A DNA stretch of 41,372 nucleotides from Bacteroidales bacterium GP1 (GTDB lineage: Bacteria; Bacteroidota; Bacteroidia; Bacteroidales; Muribaculaceae), in the NCBI GenBank assembly GCA_001701105.1, contig DAAI01000045.1:1-41372 (forward strand). The letters are read 5' to 3'. This document shows, piece by piece, positions 33,198 to 41,322 of the stretch. Made by a program: the position numbers and the translations under genes. Position 1 is the first letter of the stretch. Each line of letters begins with the position of its first letter. Under the pieces are notes generated by a model, which was not told where the DNA came from, did no database searches, and saw only the letters and a program-made list of their open reading frames with translations.

Positions 33198-34106
33198 ATG
33201 AATCCTACCGAATCTTTCGATTTCATGCCTCATGCTCCCCTGTCCATCCGATTGAGGGGGGAGCTGATGCTATTTGATACGCCGAAAGTGATGGGTATAA
33301 TCAACGCTACCCCAGATAGCTTCCTTGCTTCAAGCAGGGTTGATGGCAATTCTGCCGACATTGCCGGGAAGATGCTGGAAGAGGGTGCGGATATTCTCGA
33401 CATCGGGGGGTATTCCACCCGCCCCGGAGCGGAAGATGTATCGGAGGAGGAGGAATACGACCGCTTGGCTCCCGTGCTCGATTCAATACGCTCACACTTC
33501 CCCGAAGCCATAATTTCTGTGGATACTTTCCGTGCTGAAATTGCACGCAGGGTCATATCTGAATTTCACGTAGACATTATCAACGATATTGGAGGGGGCA
33601 CACTCGATCCGGATATTATTCCGGCAGTAGCAGAAGCGGGAGTGCCATATATCCTTATGCATATGCGGGGAACTCCTAAGACAATGGACCGGCTTTGTGA
33701 TTACGGAGATGTCACGGCTGACGTACTCCGTGAACTGATGTCGAACGTCGACAGATGTCATTCGGAAGGGATTCACGATGTTATTGTCGACCCCGGTTTC
33801 GGATTCGCAAAAAACATCATGCAGAACTACCGACTTCTTAACGACCTTGATTGGTTTCATCAGACCGGATGCCCCGTTCTCGCCGGCCTGTCAAGGAAGC
33901 GGATGATATGGCAACCGCTTGATATAAGTTCAACCGAGGCCGGAGATGCCACGGTTTGCATAAATACCATAGCCCTCCTGAACGGAGCTGATATTCTGCG
34001 CGTCCACGATGTCAGGCCCGCGGTGGAATCAGTTAAGCTGATCAATCTGCTCCGGAAAGCCGGAAAATCAACACCATTCACCATCAACCGATCGCTTAAT
34101 GATTAA
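33198..34106 (+). CDS. folP: Dihydropteroate synthase
   Basis: FolP condenses p-aminobenzoate with 6-hydroxymethyl-dihydropterin diphosphate and is the sulfonamide target. The 302-aa sequence has VMGIINATPDSF, DIGGYSTRPGAEDV, IINDIGGGT, ILMHMRGTP, DPGFGFAKN and LAGLSRKRMIW, the complete pterin and diphosphate site. A second Met at 33225 (MPHAPLSI) is nearer to the start of relatives. A promoter-like TAAATTCG at 33186 would place transcription near 33200, which would favour that later start. The gene overlaps cdaA by 8 bp. Confidence 0.95.
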   Translation: MNPTESFDFMPHAPLSIRLRGELMLFDTPKVMGIINATPDSFLASSRVDGNSADIAGKMLEEGADILDIGGYSTRPGAEDVSEEEEYDRLAPVLDSIRSHFPEAIISVDTFRAEIARRVISEFHVDIINDIGGGTLDPDIIPAVAEAGVPYILMHMRGTPKTMDRLCDYGDVTADVLRELMSNVDRCHSEGIHDVIVDPGFGFAKNIMQNYRLLNDLDWFHQTGCPVLAGLSRKRMIWQPLDISSTEAGDATVCINTIALLNGADILRVHDVRPAVESVKLINLLRKAGKSTPFTINRSLND

Positions 34107-34866
34107 TTTTGGAATTAAAGACATTGTCGATATCCTCATTATCGCCGTGATGTTGTTCTACCTTTACCGGCTAATGAAGAACAGCGGCACGCTCTCCTTG
34201 TTCTACGGAGTGTTGTTCTTTATTGTGATATGGGTAGTATGCTTCGAGATATTCGATATGCGGCTCACCGGTACGATTGTCGACAAGTTCATGAGCATCG
34301 GACTGATTGTGCTTGTAATTCTGTTTCAAGATCAGATAAAACGATTCCTTACCGACATCGGCGGCCCTGGAAAGTGGAAGCAATTCCGTCGTATTTTCAA
34401 GCACAGCCGGGAAAATGAAAATGAGCATCAGGAGATCATGAATGTAGTGTATGCCTGTATGTCAATGTCGAAGTCAAAGACAGGAGCCCTGATAGTTTTC
34501 CAAAGGAAAGTGCCTCTCACTGAATATGAAAAGACAGGCGACGACATTGATGCCGTGATAAATGCTCGCCTGATTGAGAACATTTTCTTTAAGAATTCCC
34601 CGTTGCATGACGGAGCCATGATCATCGCCAACCATCGAATAGTATCGGCCGGTTGCATCCTTCCTGTAAGCCACGATATGAATATTCCCAAAAGCCTTGG
34701 ACTACGCCACCGGGCAGCTCTCGGTATGAGTCAGGAGACGGATGCTTTGTGCGTGATAGTAAGTGAGGAGACAGGAGGCATATCGGTGGCGCAATCCGGC
34801 ACTTTGAAAATTAAGGTGTCTGCTCTCGATCTTGAGCACATCCTCTCGGAAACCCTGATCAATTGA
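34099..34866 (+). CDS. cdaA: Membrane diadenylate cyclase (c-di-AMP synthase)
   Basis: CdaA makes the second messenger c-di-AMP from two ATP. The 255-aa protein has three N-terminal hydrophobic helices (about 5-75) and the DisA_N catalytic domain. It has the DGA motif at 171-173 (LHDGAMII) and RHR at 203-205 (LRHRAALGMS). In other phyla cdaA is paired with cdaR and glmM; here it overlaps folP instead, and no CdaR or phosphodiesterase is in the window. Convergent with porQ; no strong terminator found between. Confidence 0.93.
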   Translation: MINFGIKDIVDILIIAVMLFYLYRLMKNSGTLSLFYGVLFFIVIWVVCFEIFDMRLTGTIVDKFMSIGLIVLVILFQDQIKRFLTDIGGPGKWKQFRRIFKHSRENENEHQEIMNVVYACMSMSKSKTGALIVFQRKVPLTEYEKTGDDIDAVINARLIENIFFKNSPLHDGAMIIANHRIVSAGCILPVSHDMNIPKSLGLRHRAALGMSQETDALCVIVSEETGGISVAQSGTLKIKVSALDLEHILSETLIN

Positions 34867-34953
34867 TTCACACCGGAAGGGATTCATTATCCGGGAAGAT
34901 TTCTGAAATCAATTCAGCAAAATCCAATCCATTTCAAGCTATAAGCTACTTTA

Positions 34954-35991
34954 TCACTCTTCCGAGAGGAGGGAGGAAATAGTGTAGCCAAGATTAAGCA
35001 TCAATGTCGACCCCGATTTATGTGGCAATCCGTAAGCCACATCTATGCTGAACCCCTTCACCCGGAAGCCGGCGCCCAAAGAAAATCCCGACAGGAAAGA
35101 GCGATTGAAGGAGGATAGATCGGACGCAGTCTTGTAATTGTAGGCAAGAGCAGCATAAAATTTTTCCGAAGCTTGATATTGAACGCCGAAAATGAGATGT
35201 CGGAACAAAGTCGGGAAGAACGAATTATTCTGCTTTATCAATTCCTCCCCTTCTTTATTATATTCGTAATAAGGGATTCTCCAGCGCACAAGGTTATTGG
35301 CAGTGATGGAAAGCTGGATCGGAGTATTTCCGAGAGTCTGCATATATCCCACCTGAATGTCGAACGGCACTCGGGAATAACGGTTGCCAAATCTTTTCAC
35401 TTGCCCTCCCATATTCTTGAGGACTACAGAAAAAGAGAGGTCATGTTCCGGATCATAGTAATTCACTCCGAGATCTGCTGCCAAGGCAAAAGCATTGTAT
35501 TGCTCATAGGAGCTATAGACCATCTTTATATTCGCACCCCCGCGCCAACGTTCTGTAATATCCCGGGCATACGTCCCTTCCACAATAAGGTCGGACGGAG
35601 TGAAGACGCCCGTGGGAGTACCAAATTCGTCATAACCGTCGAACCTTCCATAATTAAGATACCTCAAACCCACTGCCCATCCGCTGTGCTCGCCTACTCC
35701 CATGCCGTAACGCAATCCGGCGAAGTTGCCTGTCTGCCTGTAGAGCATATAACCGGCCACTATCTGCTTTTCAGTCTCCGGACCGATGAGGGCCGGATTC
35801 TGGTCCACGAGCGTTACATCCTGATCTATGATGCAGAGATTATTACCGCCAAGGGCGTAGACATGGGCCGAAGCCGGGATATTGAGAAACCCATATCCGT
35901 CGCTCGTCACTTCAGCCGATACGCCGGGGGCCATGATGCCTGCGCCAAGCATCATCGCCGTTATTACAGCTTTTTTTATCTTTACACCCAT
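34954..35991 (-). CDS. porQ: PorQ-like outer-membrane protein (type IX secretion associated)
   Basis: The 345-aa protein has a signal peptide ending GVSA (about residue 26). A PorQ/UPF0164-type beta-barrel follows: GFLNIPASAHVYALGGNN, DVTLVDQNPALIG, GMGVGEHSGWAVGLRYLNYG, then alternating strands to the C-terminus. In Porphyromonas and relatives PorQ helps attach type IX cargo to A-LPS at the cell surface. No other type IX gene lies in this window, so its presence alone does not show a working T9SS. Stand-alone gene. Confidence 0.85.
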   Translation of the reverse strand: MGVKIKKAVITAMMLGAGIMAPGVSAEVTSDGYGFLNIPASAHVYALGGNNLCIIDQDVTLVDQNPALIGPETEKQIVAGYMLYRQTGNFAGLRYGMGVGEHSGWAVGLRYLNYGRFDGYDEFGTPTGVFTPSDLIVEGTYARDITERWRGGANIKMVYSSYEQYNAFALAADLGVNYYDPEHDLSFSVVLKNMGGQVKRFGNRYSRVPFDIQVGYMQTLGNTPIQLSITANNLVRWRIPYYEYNKEGEELIKQNNSFFPTLFRHLIFGVQYQASEKFYAALAYNYKTASDLSSFNRSFLSGFSLGAGFRVKGFSIDVAYGLPHKSGSTLMLNLGYTISSLLSEE

Positions 35992-36105
35992 ATATGATAT
36001 TAACGTGAATTCCGGATTAACTATTATATCCTTTAGGCCCGGCGCATGAAAAAGGCGTCTTCATTACGGTTATAACTTTTATTAACGTAAATTAATCATT
36101 ATGGC

Positions 36106-36137
36106 GTTGCAAGATTCAATCCTACAATATAAATTTG
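36106..36137 (+). promoter_or_regulatory. Promoter for the secreted TonB-domain gene
   Basis: GTTG (36106-36109), 20 bases, TAAATTTG (36130-36137): one mismatch to the consensus, in the -33 box. Start of transcription near 36144 would give a long leader of about 130 nt. The rest of the 280-bp gap between porQ and this gene holds no gene. Confidence 0.6.
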
Positions 36138-36273
36138 CATACGAAATCAAAAGCGATTGTCATTCGCTCCGGCTAACAGGGGATATGAGTTGAAGTAACA
36201 ATGATAATGGTCTTGATGAAGAATAAGCATCATCCGGTTCGACTACGATGATCCCGAATATTGAAACAAATTT

Positions 36274-36717
36274 ATGAAGAAACATATACTTAAAATCCTC
36301 CTCACTTCATTCTGCGCCCTTGTAATCGCGCCTTTTGCCAAAGGTCAGACATGCCGAGTAAATATCGGCACTAATTCTTCCGGGAGCATGAGCTATATGG
36401 AAGTTTTTGAGTATGATTATGTAACTGATAAGCCTACATTTCCCGGCGGCGACCGGAATCTGATAACATTCATCAATTCCACGCGCGAATATCCTCAGGA
36501 AGCATATAAGAAAGGAATAGAAGGACGTGTAACATGCGCTTTCATCGTAAACTGCGACGGGACAGTGAGTCATATATCCGTGCTACGGGGTGTAGAGCCA
36601 TCCCTGAATAAAGAAGCCATACGCATCCTGAGCAAAATGCCTGAATGGCATCCCGGAAAGCTCGACGGAAAAGCGGTGCCGGTAAGAGTAATCTGGACAG
36701 TCCCTTTCAGAAAATAA
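36274..36717 (+). CDS. Secreted TonB C-terminal-domain protein
   Basis: The 147-aa protein has a cleavable signal peptide (KKHILKILLTSFCALVIAPF, cleaved near KGQ) and directly a TonB C-terminal domain: PTFPGGDRNLITFI, YPQEAYKKGIEGRVTCAFIV, GTVSHISVLRGVEPSLNKEA and the closing VRVIWTVPF. Normal TonB has an uncleaved membrane anchor and a proline-rich spacer to reach the outer membrane. Here both are missing, so it cannot carry energy from ExbBD in the usual way. It may be a periplasmic partner of receptors or a decoy. The stop lies inside an 18-bp terminator. Confidence 0.85.
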   Translation: MKKHILKILLTSFCALVIAPFAKGQTCRVNIGTNSSGSMSYMEVFEYDYVTDKPTFPGGDRNLITFINSTREYPQEAYKKGIEGRVTCAFIVNCDGTVSHISVLRGVEPSLNKEAIRILSKMPEWHPGKLDGKAVPVRVIWTVPFRK

Positions 36718-36754
36718 TAAATCAGGCGCGGTGATTCGCGCCTGATTTATTATT
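36713..36754. terminator. Bidirectional terminator, 18-bp perfect stem
   Basis: AATAATAAATCAGGCGCG (36713-36730) pairs perfectly with CGCGCCTGATTTATTATT (36737-36754) around GTGATT. The A/T outer part makes a U-rich tail for both strands, serving the TonB-domain gene and the convergent membrane protein gene. Confidence 0.92.
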
Positions 36755-36768
36755 TATAGCCCGATGTA

Positions 36769-37764
36769 CTAATTCTTATGCTTATCGGCCGTAACGTAAA
36801 TCGCTGAAACTATTCCCAATATTATTTGGGTGAATGTCTGGAAAGCCCATACCACCATTGAATAGGTTGCCGCATCGCTTTGATTCACCCCATAGAGCGA
36901 GAGGGCAAACATCACCGCTATATTCCATGGGCCGAGACCTCCCGTAGCCGGAATCGCTATACTCATTGATCCGAATACAAATACCACCAGCCCCGGTATC
37001 AGTCCATATGCAAGATCCGGACGGATAAGCTCCTTGGTAAACGGAAAGGCAAAGAAGCAGAGATAGGTCATCAAGAAATAGAATATCCATATCACGACAG
37101 TCATCCCCCAGAACTCAAATTGATGGGGCATCGTGAACAATACTTTAAAGCCTTTCCATAGATTCTCACATTCTCCCTTAGCCTTCTTGACTTTCGGATT
37201 GTCGGTATGCGAAAAAGCGAGCCATAAGACTGCACCAATCATCAATGCAAGAAATATCCAAAGCCATGGTGAGGAACCGATGGCCACCAGTTTGCGCCCC
37301 AGATCATAATGATCCATAAATTTATCGAGAGCGGGACGAGCTACGAACATCGTCCCACATATTAGGACCGCTATCACAATTGCATCGGAAATGCGATCTC
37401 CTAAGTCAGTTCCCACAACAGTGGATAATGACGACTTCTGCCTCTTCGACACATAAAGACATCTCCAGGCCTCACCCACTCCTGTAAATACCAGATTCAG
37501 CGCATAGGCCCCATAGATCGACACCATTTCCGCGAAAGCCGGCAATCCGGGAACTCCCGCCGCACGCAACTGAATGCCCCAGCGGAGCCCTCTTACTGAG
37601 CGCGACAACACAAGAACGCCACACATCAATATTAACCACCAGTAATCGCATCCCTGACGTAGAATCGAAAATATTGTCTTGATGTCTATTTTATGAAAAA
37701 GCCAGACGATCAGCACAACCGACACCACGATAGGAAGGATAAAACGGATTGATTTTTTTAGCAT
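36769..37764 (-). CDS. Flippase-like multi-pass membrane protein (LPG synthase TM / UPF0104)
   Basis: The 331-aa protein has eight or so hydrophobic helices and the pattern of the LPG_synthase_TM (AglD/MprF N-terminal) family: RSVRGLRWGIQLRAAGVP (about 56-73), YALNLVFTGVGEAWRCLYVSKR, TVVGTDLGDRISDA and ATGGLGPWNIAVMF. MprF-type relatives flip lipids or are linked to lipid-linked glycan transport. The soluble lysyl-transferase domain is missing, so it cannot modify phosphatidylglycerol itself. Substrate unknown. Confidence 0.82.
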   Translation of the reverse strand: MLKKSIRFILPIVVSVVLIVWLFHKIDIKTIFSILRQGCDYWWLILMCGVLVLSRSVRGLRWGIQLRAAGVPGLPAFAEMVSIYGAYALNLVFTGVGEAWRCLYVSKRQKSSLSTVVGTDLGDRISDAIVIAVLICGTMFVARPALDKFMDHYDLGRKLVAIGSSPWLWIFLALMIGAVLWLAFSHTDNPKVKKAKGECENLWKGFKVLFTMPHQFEFWGMTVVIWIFYFLMTYLCFFAFPFTKELIRPDLAYGLIPGLVVFVFGSMSIAIPATGGLGPWNIAVMFALSLYGVNQSDAATYSMVVWAFQTFTQIILGIVSAIYVTADKHKN

Positions 37765-37822
37765 AGTAGAAATATGTCAAATCTGGGTGTTGGGATTAGA
37801 TATAAGGGGATCGACTATTACC

Positions 37823-37852
37823 AGAAAGGGACTGCCTTTGCAATCCCTTTCT
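37823..37852 (-). terminator. Stem-loop after the winged-helix gene
   Basis: AGAAAGGGA (37823-37831) pairs perfectly with TCCCTTTCT (37844-37852), 12-nt loop. It follows the DUF2582 gene stop at 37897 by 44 bp on the minus strand. There is no long T-run, so the terminator is moderate. Confidence 0.6.
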
Positions 37853-37896
37853 ATTTACATGCCCCATCGCTTTCCGACGGAACGCGTATACTTGCT

Positions 37897-38103
37897 TTAG
37901 ACGAGATTGACAATAATCTCCTCATCGTTCATAGCGATGGCAATCTTTCCTTCGCGACCAAGCCATCCGAATGCAGCCATCAACTCATCTTTCTTTAATT
38001 TCGTAGCTTTCTTAAGAGCCTTCAGACCGAGCATGTGGGTATCAGTATTTTCCAATGCCTTGTAGACCTCGCCGGCCCATGTGCCAATTGATTCAATGTT
38101 CAT
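37897..38103 (-). CDS. DUF2582 winged helix-turn-helix protein
   Basis: The 68-aa protein matches the small winged-helix DUF2582 family: MNIESIGTWAGEVYKALE, LGLKALKKATKLKKDELMAAFGWLGREGKI and a C-terminal wing (IAIAMNDEEIIVNL). The second and third helices have the spacing of an HTH, but the protein is so small that DNA binding would need a dimer. It is common as a single gene in Bacteroidetes, with no known target. Transcribed away from rsgA. Confidence 0.82.
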   Translation of the reverse strand: MNIESIGTWAGEVYKALENTDTHMLGLKALKKATKLKKDELMAAFGWLGREGKIAIAMNDEEIIVNLV

Positions 38104-38224
38104 GATTTTTCTTTTTTTAAGTTACCATTTTGGTTAAATGGATATTCCCGTTCTCATCTGTCCTTCCTGAAGCAATGATTAGATTTCTTTACATCGGAAT
38201 GACCATGAAAATATAGTTTATCCA

Positions 38225-38298
38225 CAATATGTTAACAATCATAACATCATTTTTGTTAATATTGATGCTATAAAATTCAAAAAAACGCCTTAATTTTG
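38225..38298 (+). promoter_or_regulatory. rsgA upstream region: inverted repeat and -7 element
   Basis: CAATA-TG-TTAAC (38225-38236) and GTTAATATTG (38255-38264) form a 10-bp inverted repeat with an 18-nt gap and 2-nt bulge. TAATTTTG (38291-38298) matches the -7 consensus 47 bp before the rsgA ATG; no matching TTTG was found 19-21 bp upstream of it. The 240-bp gap between the winged-helix gene and rsgA holds nothing else clear. Confidence 0.45.
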
Positions 38299-38344
38299 TA
38301 ATTAAACAATAAAAAAATAAAGATAATAAGATTGGCCAGCGGCT

Positions 38345-39313
38345 ATGAAACAAGATAGACAAGAGAAAAATATCAGAGGAATCGGCACCGTGATCCGCAA
38401 CACCGGGAGTGCATATACCGTGCGGCTTGATGATGGAACGGAAGTGAATTGCCGCGTTAAAGGAAATTTCCGAATCAAGGGACTCCGGACCACAAATCCC
38501 GTTGCCGTCGGCGACCATGTCGCAGTGGCCCATGCCGCCGATGATGCCGATTATATAGTTGAAGTGGAGCCACGGCGAAACTATATTGTCCGTCGCGCCT
38601 CAAATCTATCAAAGGAATCTCATATTCTCGCCACCAATCTTGACCTGGCTGTGATTGTGGCCTCTCTAAAAGACCCGGCCACTCCTACTACTTTCATCGA
38701 TCGCTTTCTGGCTACGGCTGAAGCCTATGACATTCCTGCAGCCATCATCCTCAATAAAATGGACGCTTGGGATGAGGACGACCGGGAATTGGCTGAATCA
38801 ATGAAATATCTTTACGACTCTATCGGCTATACCGTATGGTTTGCGTCGGCTCTGACAAGAGAAGGGATTCCCGAATTGAGGGATCACCTTAAATGCAAGA
38901 CATCTTTATTCGCGGGCAATTCAGGAGTAGGAAAGTCTTCGCTGATCAATGCAATAGTGCCCGGGGCAGATTTGAAAACAGGAAAGATTTCCGACATTCA
39001 CCACACCGGCACGCATACCACCACATTCTCCGAGATGATTCCGATGCCTGAAGGGGGCGATATCATCGACATCCCGGGAGTGCGCGGCTTCGGCACGATT
39101 GCTTTTGAAGCGGCCGAGGTATCTCATTTCTTTCCCGAGATTTTTAAGCTCGGTCGAGAGTGCAGATATGGCGATTGCAAGCATCTTGACGAACCGGGAT
39201 GCGCTGTAATAACGGCTCTGCGCAATCATCAGATTGCCCAAAGCCGTTATGCCTCTTATCTTTCTATTTTGGAAGAAGTGATGGATCCCGCTAAGTATCG
39301 CAAACCGTATTGA
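38345..39313 (+). CDS. rsgA: Ribosome small-subunit-dependent GTPase A
   Basis: RsgA checks late 30S assembly. The 322-aa protein has the family's circular permutation: an OB-fold at the N-terminus (about 10-80), then NKMDAW (G4), then the P-loop GNSGVGKSS (191-199), DIPGVRGF (G3), and a zinc finger CRYGDCKHLDEPGC. It converges on typA with 5 bp between the stop codons. Confidence 0.95.
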   Translation: MKQDRQEKNIRGIGTVIRNTGSAYTVRLDDGTEVNCRVKGNFRIKGLRTTNPVAVGDHVAVAHAADDADYIVEVEPRRNYIVRRASNLSKESHILATNLDLAVIVASLKDPATPTTFIDRFLATAEAYDIPAAIILNKMDAWDEDDRELAESMKYLYDSIGYTVWFASALTREGIPELRDHLKCKTSLFAGNSGVGKSSLINAIVPGADLKTGKISDIHHTGTHTTTFSEMIPMPEGGDIIDIPGVRGFGTIAFEAAEVSHFFPEIFKLGRECRYGDCKHLDEPGCAVITALRNHQIAQSRYASYLSILEEVMDPAKYRKPY

Positions 39314-39318
39314 CCGCA

Positions 39319-41118
39319 TCAATTCCGGTTGGCGCGTTTACGGTCGTTCTCATCAAGGATAATTTTGCGCAGGCGGATATGATGGGGTGTTACCTCCACA
39401 TATTCGTCTTCCTTTATGTATTCCAGAGCCTCCTCAAGGGAGAAAATCACTGGAGGCACGATCTTAGCTTTTTCATCGGCTCCTGATGCACGCATATTAG
39501 TCAATTTCTTCGATTTTGTAACATTGACTACAATATCATTGTCTTTGGCATTCTCGCCTACCACCTGGCCGGCATAGACTTCCTCCTGAGGGAAGATGAA
39601 GAAACGACCACGGTCTTGCAATTTATCGATAGCATAGGCATAAGCCGTACCCGGTTCGTGGGCAATAAGGGAGCCATTGGTGCGCCGCTCGATGTCTCCT
39701 TTCCATGGCTGATATTCCAGAAAGCGATGAGCCATGATGGCCTCTCCCGCCGTGGCCGTAAGCACATTATTGCGAAGCCCTATGATACCGCGCGACGGAA
39801 TCTGGAATTCTATGTCGACACGGTCGTTGCGGGTTTCCATCGACATCAGGTCGCCTTTTCTCCGGGTCACCATATCGATCACCTTGGAGGCGTATTCCTC
39901 CGGAACGTTGATGCTCAAGGCCTCGATAGGCTCACATTTCCTTCCGTCAATCTCTTTGATGATAACCTGCGGCTGTCCCACCTGAAGTTCGTATCCTTCA
40001 CGACGCATAGTCTCAATGAGAATTGATAAATGCAGCACGCCGCGGCCATAGACTGTCCATACATCCTCCCGGTCGCCCTTTTCTACGCGCAGTGCAAGAT
40101 TCCTGTCGAGTTCCCGGTCGAGGCGTTCCTGAATATGACGAGAAGTGACATATTTGCCATCTTTGCCAAAGAATGGAGAATCATTGATTGTGAATGTCAT
40201 GGACATTGTCGGCTCGTCAATGGCAATACGCGGCAAGGCTTCAGGCCGGTCGTAAAGCGTTACGGTATCCCCTATCTCGAAATCCTCAAGGCCCACGATT
40301 GCGCATATATCACCGCTGTCGACATGGTCTGTCTTTGTGCGTCCCATCCCCTCGAAGGTGTCGAGTTCTTTTACTTTCTGACGCGTAACGCTGCCGTCAC
40401 GCTTGCTAAGCCCTACTTCCATTCCCTCGCGGAATGTACCTCGATGGACGCGTCCTACCGCTATACGCCCTACATATTTGCTGAAATCAAGACTTGTCAC
40501 CAGCATCTGGGGGTCGCCCTCTATCTGCTTAGGAGCCGGGATGTAGTCGATGATGGTATCAAGCAATGCAGTGATGTCGGAGGTGGGATTCTTCCAATCG
40601 CGCGACATCCAGTTTTGTTTCGCCGAACCGTAGATAGTCGGGAAATTCAACTGATCTTCCGTGGCATCGAGATTAAACATCAGGTCGAACACCATCTCAT
40701 TTACCTCATCCGGCCGACAGTTCGGCTTATCGACCTTGTTTATCACCACTACCGGCTTAAGCCCCATCTGGATAGCTTTCTGAAGCACGAACCGCGTCTG
40801 CGGCATCGGCCCTTCAAAGGCATCCACAAGAAGAAGGCAACCGTCGGCCATGTTTAAGACGCGCTCTACCTCACCTCCGAAATCAGCGTGACCCGGAGTG
40901 TCGATAATATTTATTTTCGTACCTTTATAGTTGATCGACACATTCTTTGAGAGTATCGTTATTCCGCGTTCCCGTTCAAGGTCATTATTGTCGAGAATCA
41001 ATTCCCCGGCGTTCTGATTGTCGCGGAAGAGATGGCCCGCGAGAAGCATTTTGTCGACCAATGTGGTTTTGCCATGATCCACATGGGCGATAATGGCAAT
41101 ATTTCTTACGTCTTGCAT
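39319..41118 (-). CDS. typA: Translational GTPase BipA/TypA
   Basis: TypA is a ribosome-binding GTPase of the EF-G/LepA group that helps 50S assembly and growth at low temperature or under stress. The 599-aa protein has the G motifs HVDHGKTTLVDKML (11-24), DTPGHADFGGEVER and NKVDKPN, and complete EF-G-like domains (GRGVLHLSILIETMRREGYE, SRGIIGLRNNVLTATAG). The C-terminal RKIILDENDRKR is normal for TypA. A -7 promoter element lies at 41143-41150. Confidence 0.96.
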   Translation of the reverse strand: MQDVRNIAIIAHVDHGKTTLVDKMLLAGHLFRDNQNAGELILDNNDLERERGITILSKNVSINYKGTKINIIDTPGHADFGGEVERVLNMADGCLLLVDAFEGPMPQTRFVLQKAIQMGLKPVVVINKVDKPNCRPDEVNEMVFDLMFNLDATEDQLNFPTIYGSAKQNWMSRDWKNPTSDITALLDTIIDYIPAPKQIEGDPQMLVTSLDFSKYVGRIAVGRVHRGTFREGMEVGLSKRDGSVTRQKVKELDTFEGMGRTKTDHVDSGDICAIVGLEDFEIGDTVTLYDRPEALPRIAIDEPTMSMTFTINDSPFFGKDGKYVTSRHIQERLDRELDRNLALRVEKGDREDVWTVYGRGVLHLSILIETMRREGYELQVGQPQVIIKEIDGRKCEPIEALSINVPEEYASKVIDMVTRRKGDLMSMETRNDRVDIEFQIPSRGIIGLRNNVLTATAGEAIMAHRFLEYQPWKGDIERRTNGSLIAHEPGTAYAYAIDKLQDRGRFFIFPQEEVYAGQVVGENAKDNDIVVNVTKSKKLTNMRASGADEKAKIVPPVIFSLEEALEYIKEDEYVEVTPHHIRLRKIILDENDRKRANRN

Positions 41119-41142
41119 CTGACTTATCTTTCTTTAAGACTG

Positions 41143-41196
41143 CAAAATTACAAAAAACTTTCCAATTCTCCGCATCCACCCCTGTGGGGGTGTGCG
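41143..41196 (-). promoter_or_regulatory. typA promoter region with GC-rich inverted repeat
   Basis: TAATTTTG (complement of 41143-41150) matches the -7 consensus 25 bp before the typA start. Just upstream, CGCA-TC-CACCCC (41171-41182) pairs with GGGGTGTGCG (41187-41196) over a TGTG loop. It covers the -33 region and may be a regulator site or a terminator of the left-over divergent unit. Confidence 0.5.
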
Positions 41197-41322
41197 TCAA
41201 TCTAATTTCATATCAGGTTTTACATTGCTTAATAAACTACTTTTTAATACTTTTCTATAATTGCAAAGAGCATATAGTGGAATTATTTTGATTACATATG
41301 GCTGAGAGGAAAGCTCAGCATC

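Noticed and set aside
37774..37998. 74-aa plus-strand frame next to the flippase-like gene
   Set aside because: It is antisense to the DUF2582 gene and runs through its terminator hairpin; no start signal or homology.
40030..40857. Plus-strand frame of 275 aa antisense to typA
   Set aside because: typA is certain by its GTPase motifs, and the antisense protein has no recognisable domain.
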